A stretch of DNA of 39,599 bases from Myxococcales bacterium (GTDB taxonomy: Bacteria; Myxococcota; Polyangia; Nannocystales; Nannocystaceae). A model generated the notes under the pieces. That model was not told the origin of the DNA, searched no databases, and was given only the letters and a program-made list of their open reading frames with translations. Positions 36,142 to 39,599 of the stretch are shown piece after piece. The translations under genes were made by a program, and so were the position numbers. The stretch lies in contig JAEUJW010000045.1 of assembly GCA_016793465.1 (NCBI GenBank), positions 1-39,599 on the forward strand, written 5' to 3'. Positions within the stretch are counted from its first letter, which is position 1; every line of letters starts with the position of its first letter.

Positions 36142-37973
36142 TTCTTGTCCTCCTTCTCGAGGTGGCGGAAGATGGTGCGCGGGTCGACGCCGAGGTCGCG
36201 GGCAGTCTTGGTGCGGTTGCCGTTGTTGAGCGCGAGGACCTGGTTGATGTAGTCGCGCTGCCACAGCTCGCGGGCCTCGGCGAGCGGGAGGATCTGCTCG
36301 GGCGCGGCGATCGCCACCGGGGCGCCGGCGCTGCCGGGCATCTCGATCTCGAGGTCGAGGTCCCGCGCGGTGAGCGACGGACCGTCGGCCAGCACGAGGG
36401 CCTTCTTGATGTGGTTCTCGAGCTGGCGGATGTTGCCCGGCCAGTTGAAGCGCAGCAGGGCGCGCTCGGCCGAGGCGTCGAACGGGCGGGCGGCGTCGAT
36501 CTTGGCCCCGTACTCGCGGGCGTAGCGCGACACGAAGTACTTGGCGATCAGCAGCACGTCTTGGCCGCGCTCGCGCAGCGGCGGCAGGCGGATGTCGATG
36601 ACGTTGAGGCGGTGGTAGAGGTCCTCGCGGAAGCGGCCGGCGGCGACCTCCTTGGCGAGGTCGCGGTTGGTCGCGGCGACGACGCGGACGTCGACGGGGA
36701 TCGCGCGCGTCTCGCCGACCCGCACGATGTTGCGCTCCTGCAGCACGCGCAGGAACTTGACCTGCAGCTGCAGCGGCAGCTCGCCGACCTCGTCGAGGAA
36801 GATGGTGCCCTTGTCGGCGGCCTGGAACTTGCCGATCTGGTTGCCGGTGGCCCCGGTGAAGGCGCCCTTGACGTGGCCGAACAGCTCCGACTCGATGAGG
36901 TTCTCGGGGATGGCGCCGCAGTTGACGGTGACCAGCGGGCCCCTGGCCTGCTGCGAGCGGTTGTGTATCTCCTGGGCGATGAGCTCCTTGCCGGTGCCGG
37001 TCTCGCCGGTGACGAGCACGCTGATGTCGGTGCCCGCGACCTTCTCGACGCGCTTGTACACCTCGATCATCTGCGGGCAGGCGCCGATGATCGCGCCGAA
37101 CTTGATGCTGTCGAGGCGCTTCTGCAGGCCGACGCTCTCGTCGCGCAGCTCGTTGACCAGCTTGGCGTTTTTAATGAACAGCGCGGCCTGGGCGCCGTAG
37201 ACGCGCAGGGCCTCGAGCTGGTTGTGGCGGAACAGGTTCACGACGCTGTTGTTGCCGACGTAGATCAGACCCAGCAGCTCGCCGCGCACGATCAGCGGCA
37301 CGCACATGACGCTCGAGAGCTTCAGGTTGATCACCGACATGCTGTTTTGAAAGCGCGTGTCGTGATAGGCGTCGCTGATGATCTGCGGCTCGCGCGAGGT
37401 GATGACCTCGCGGATGATCTTGTCGGACAGCAGCTGCTCGGGGTCGTCGACGGGCTGGCGATCGAGGCCGCGGGCGACCCGCACGTCGTACTTGTTGTCG
37501 CCCTCGGCGAGCACCAAAAAGCCCTTGTTGGCGCCGGTCAGGGCGACGACCTGATCGATGAGCTCGGACAGCAGGCCGTCGAGGCTGCTCTCGGCCCGCA
37601 GCAGCAGCTCGCTGAAGCGCTGCAGCTGACGCATGGCCTCGAGCTGGAGCTTGCTGCCGGCCTCGGGGTCGGCGGCGGCGGCCACCGGCGGGTCGATCGC
37701 GGCGAAGGCGACCTCGGTGCTGCCGATGACGATGACGTCGCCGTGGCGCAGGGTGTGCTCGCGCAGCTTCTTGCCGCCGACGTAGAAGACGGCGCTGCGG
37801 CCGGTCGACTGCAGCTTGTACGAGCCGGCCTCGTGCTCGAGGGTGCAGTGGGTCGGCTCGCTGCCGGGCAGCACGAGGTCGCAGTCCTTGGAGGCGCCGA
37901 TCGAGGTCAGACGGCGGAGCAGCGGGAAGCGGACGGTGACGCCGTCAGGGCCGGAGTATTGCAGGTGCGGCAT
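36138..37973 (-). CDS. FHA-GAF-AAA+ sigma54-dependent transcriptional activator
   Basis: 611 residues. An N-terminal FHA domain (about 1-95; [23 protein letters not shown]) replaces the usual receiver domain; a GAF domain spans about 125-275. The AAA+ domain has Walker A GETGTGKE (323-330), the sigma54-contacting GAFTGA loop (370-375), Walker [11 protein letters not shown] and the [12 protein letters not shown] sensor II region. A Fis-type helix-turn-helix ([20 protein letters not shown]) closes it. It would activate sigma54 promoters when a phosphothreonine ligand binds the FHA domain or a small molecule binds GAF. FHA-linked activators are typical of Myxococcota, where Ser/Thr kinases feed such inputs. 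A GTGA overlap couples it to two lipoproteins; ATT-AAA codons (37167-37175) are atypical. Confidence 0.93.
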   Translation of the reverse strand: MPHLQYSGPDGVTVRFPLLRRLTSIGASKDCDLVLPGSEPTHCTLEHEAGSYKLQSTGRSAVFYVGGKKLREHTLRHGDVIVIGSTEVAFAAIDPPVAAAADPEAGSKLQLEAMRQLQRFSELLLRAESSLDGLLSELIDQVVALTGANKGFLVLAEGDNKYDVRVARGLDRQPVDDPEQLLSDKIIREVITSREPQIISDAYHDTRFQNSMSVINLKLSSVMCVPLIVRGELLGLIYVGNNSVVNLFRHNQLEALRVYGAQAALFIKNAKLVNELRDESVGLQKRLDSIKFGAIIGACPQMIEVYKRVEKVAGTDISVLVTGETGTGKELIAQEIHNRSQQARGPLVTVNCGAIPENLIESELFGHVKGAFTGATGNQIGKFQAADKGTIFLDEVGELPLQLQVKFLRVLQERNIVRVGETRAIPVDVRVVAATNRDLAKEVAAGRFREDLYHRLNVIDIRLPPLRERGQDVLLIAKYFVSRYAREYGAKIDAARPFDASAERALLRFNWPGNIRQLENHIKKALVLADGPSLTARDLDLEIEMPGSAGAPVAIAAPEQILPLAEARELWQRDYINQVLALNNGNRTKTARDLGVDPRTIFRHLEKEDKK

Positions 37974-38035
37974 GCGGGCTTTGCTCGGGGCGGGCGACGA
38001 TCGGATCCGGCCGAAGACGATGGAGGCGAGGCCGG

Positions 38036-39157
38036 TCAGAAGTGGAGCGAGAGGCCAAATCCTGCCCCGCCGGGCACGAACGCCGGGCGCGGACGGACCT
38101 CCAGGATATCACGGGTCCGCACGCGACTGCTCGGCTTCCCGGCGGCCGCGGGCGGCGCCGGCCGAACCTTCGGGTCGCGGTCGCCGATCGGCCCCGCCTT
38201 GGCCTCGGGCGACTCGGCCGCGGCCTTGCGGGCGTCGAGCTCGCTGCGCCGCACCCGCGTCGACTTGATGGTGAGGACCGAACGGAAGGTGACCTGCGCG
38301 ACGACGATGTCGAGGGCGACGGTCCCGAGGAAGAATAGCCCCATGGCCTGCTCGGCGTTGCGGCGCGCGACGATCGCGTCGCCGTCGCCCGAGCAGGTGA
38401 GCGATCCGGGCTGGTAGCCGTTCTCCCGGCTGCAGTTGAACAGACGGGCGATCAAGAGGCCGAGCCCGGCCCCGCCGAACACCAGCTCCGCGGTCAAGAA
38501 GGCGGCCCCGAGCCCCTTGCGGCCGTTGTAGAAGTGACCCACCCCGAACGGGACGAACGCGACGGCGCGGTTGCGGGCGACCTTCTCCTGGACCTCGATC
38601 TCCTGCTCGCCATACTGCCGCTGGAGCACGGCATGGTCGTTCTGCAAGCGGTTGTGCCGCGCGGCGAGCTCGTCGTGGTCGGCCTGGCAGGCGGCCCGCT
38701 CCCCGGCACACTCGGCGGCCTTGGCCCGATCCCGCTGCTCCCGCAAGGTGCTGTAGAGCTCGTAGAAGTGGATGCTGTGGGTGGCCTGCGGCGGCCTCCA
38801 GTCGGGCGACCCGTTCAAGAGGCGATCGATGTAGGCGGTCGCGAGCTCGGTGCGGATGTTCTGGTCGAGCGAGTCGTCCTGCACGGTGGCGTCGGCGAGG
38901 TAACGCAGCGCCGTCTCGTGCAAGAGCGGCTCGGCGAGCGCCCGATCCCCCTGCAGCAGCGGCTCCAACAACATGCGCACCCGGGCCCAGTCGCCGCCCT
39001 CCCAGGCCTTGATCGCGGCGGCGACCTTGTCCGACTCGCTGGTGGGCTCGGGCGCCGGCGCCCCGCCACGGGTCCCCGGACGCGCAGGACCCGCTGTGGC
39101 GTGCACCGGCGCGAAGATCAGCGCGAGCGCGGCGAGGGTCGTGGTCAGCCGACGCAT
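38036..39157 (-). CDS. Exported protein with coiled coil and C-terminal membrane helices
   Basis: 373 residues, family not recognised. Signal peptide MRRLTTTLAALALIFAPVHA (cleavage about residue 22) is followed by a helical TPR-like part (about 40-125), a coiled coil of about 60 residues (about 135-195, ELAARHNRLQNDHAVLQRQY), two membrane-type segments (about 200-240, containing VPFGVGHFYNGRKG and a long apolar stretch, and about 270-290), then a Pro/Lys-rich tail. The VPFGVGHFYNG segment resembles small DUF5683-type membrane proteins. The last residues (FGLSLHF) end in an aromatic like outer-membrane strands, so a periplasm-spanning role is possible but unproved. It lies 62 bp upstream of the activator gene on the same strand. 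Confidence 0.78.
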   Translation of the reverse strand: MRRLTTTLAALALIFAPVHATAGPARPGTRGGAPAPEPTSESDKVAAAIKAWEGGDWARVRMLLEPLLQGDRALAEPLLHETALRYLADATVQDDSLDQNIRTELATAYIDRLLNGSPDWRPPQATHSIHFYELYSTLREQRDRAKAAECAGERAACQADHDELAARHNRLQNDHAVLQRQYGEQEIEVQEKVARNRAVAFVPFGVGHFYNGRKGLGAAFLTAELVFGGAGLGLLIARLFNCSRENGYQPGSLTCSGDGDAIVARRNAEQAMGLFFLGTVALDIVVAQVTFRSVLTIKSTRVRRSELDARKAAAESPEAKAGPIGDRDPKVRPAPPAAAGKPSSRVRTRDILEVRPRPAFVPGGAGFGLSLHF

Positions 39158-39599
39158 CAGGAAAGGCGGGCGATGCTAGCCCGGATCGCGGGGGCAGTCG
39201 ACTGCAGGGGATCTCCCGCCCCGCGTGCCCGTCCGTGCCCGCGTGGACCCAGAGGGCCGCGGGCGCGCGTCGACTGCCCGCGGAACGCTGGTCTGCGGGC
39301 GAACGCGGCGCTCTCGCGGGCTCGGGCCGATCGCTCGCTCGCGTGGGGGGTCGGGGATGCGGGTCGGTCACGGGAGCGGGGACGCGGGTCGGTCGCGGGA
39401 TCGGAGACGCGGGGCGGGCGAGGCTGTGGGCGAGCGACGGGGTGGCCGACGGACATGGGGCCCCCGCGACGCCGGTACCCCATGACACGTGCTCGCCGCT
39501 GCGGTACGGCTCCGGACCTTCGCTGCGCAAAGCCTCCTGCCGAGGGGCCCCCTGGGCGGAGGCTTCGGGCCGCTTCGCGGGCGTGCAGGTCGGCCAGGG
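39158..39599. other. Gene-free right edge with short repeats and a hairpin
   Basis: No gene is supported. A 25-bp tandem unit (GATGCGGGTCGGTCACGGGA...) starts at 39356, 39381 and, partially, 39406. AAGCCTCC (39530-39537) pairs with GGAGGCTT (39558-39565), a possible hairpin near the window edge. The open frames across the segment are Arg/Pro-rich with no family resemblance; a gene could begin beyond the edge. Confidence 0.5.

Overview
The window is very GC-rich (most third codon positions are G or C). Its gene content points to a predatory or social deltaproteobacterium of the Myxococcota, most likely in or near the Nannocystaceae. The evidence is several lipoproteins with Ser/Thr/Gly/Asp-rich linkers after the lipobox, a soluble Ser/Thr kinase fused to an FHA domain, an FHA-GAF-sigma54 activator, Cys-rich 'DxDC' modules in a lipoprotein, HEAT-repeat proteins and a DEAD-box helicase with a long low-complexity tail. 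The lineage is inferred from gene content; no marker rRNA is present.

Layout. 1-462: a poly-C run (probably a contig-edge artefact), then an 83-bp tandem repeat. 471-7665: two minus-strand surface-type genes (an FG-GAP/CARDB lipoprotein and a ~1,360-residue protein of repeated Pro-Leu-Phe strands), separated by about 1 kb of repeats and palindromes. 7733-14417: a plus-strand run of a YceD/DUF177 protein, DUF2325, a TPR lipoprotein, a kinase-FHA protein and an octaheme cytochrome c whose start overlaps the kinase stop. 14622-20981: a mixed-strand region with a Uma2-like nuclease, two small envelope proteins, cardiolipin synthase, a protein that looks like a degenerate PilT-type ATPase, a TlpA-like thioredoxin lipoprotein and a small lipoprotein. 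20954-25125: an ECF sigma factor and two HEAT-repeat genes. 25321-28031: a VanW-domain protein convergent with an M14 zinc carboxypeptidase. 28208-39157: minus-strand genes for a giant DEAD-box helicase preceded by a small membrane protein, then an FHA-GAF-sigma54 activator followed by two lipoproteins with 4-nt overlaps, and an envelope protein with a coiled coil.

Working together. Three groups look functionally linked by spacing: kinase-FHA plus octaheme cytochrome (13-nt overlap), activator plus two lipoproteins (two 4-nt overlaps), and the HEAT pair (15-nt gap). The rest are probably single genes. No tRNA, rRNA, CRISPR array, transposase or integrase was seen. The most unusual material is the unexplained DNA structure (an interspersed 83-bp repeat family beside two minus-strand stop codons, very long palindromes, a ~99-bp higher-order repeat, AT-rich codon islands), the Pro-Leu-Phe repeat protein, the PilT-like pseudo-ATPase and the kinase-cytochrome pair.
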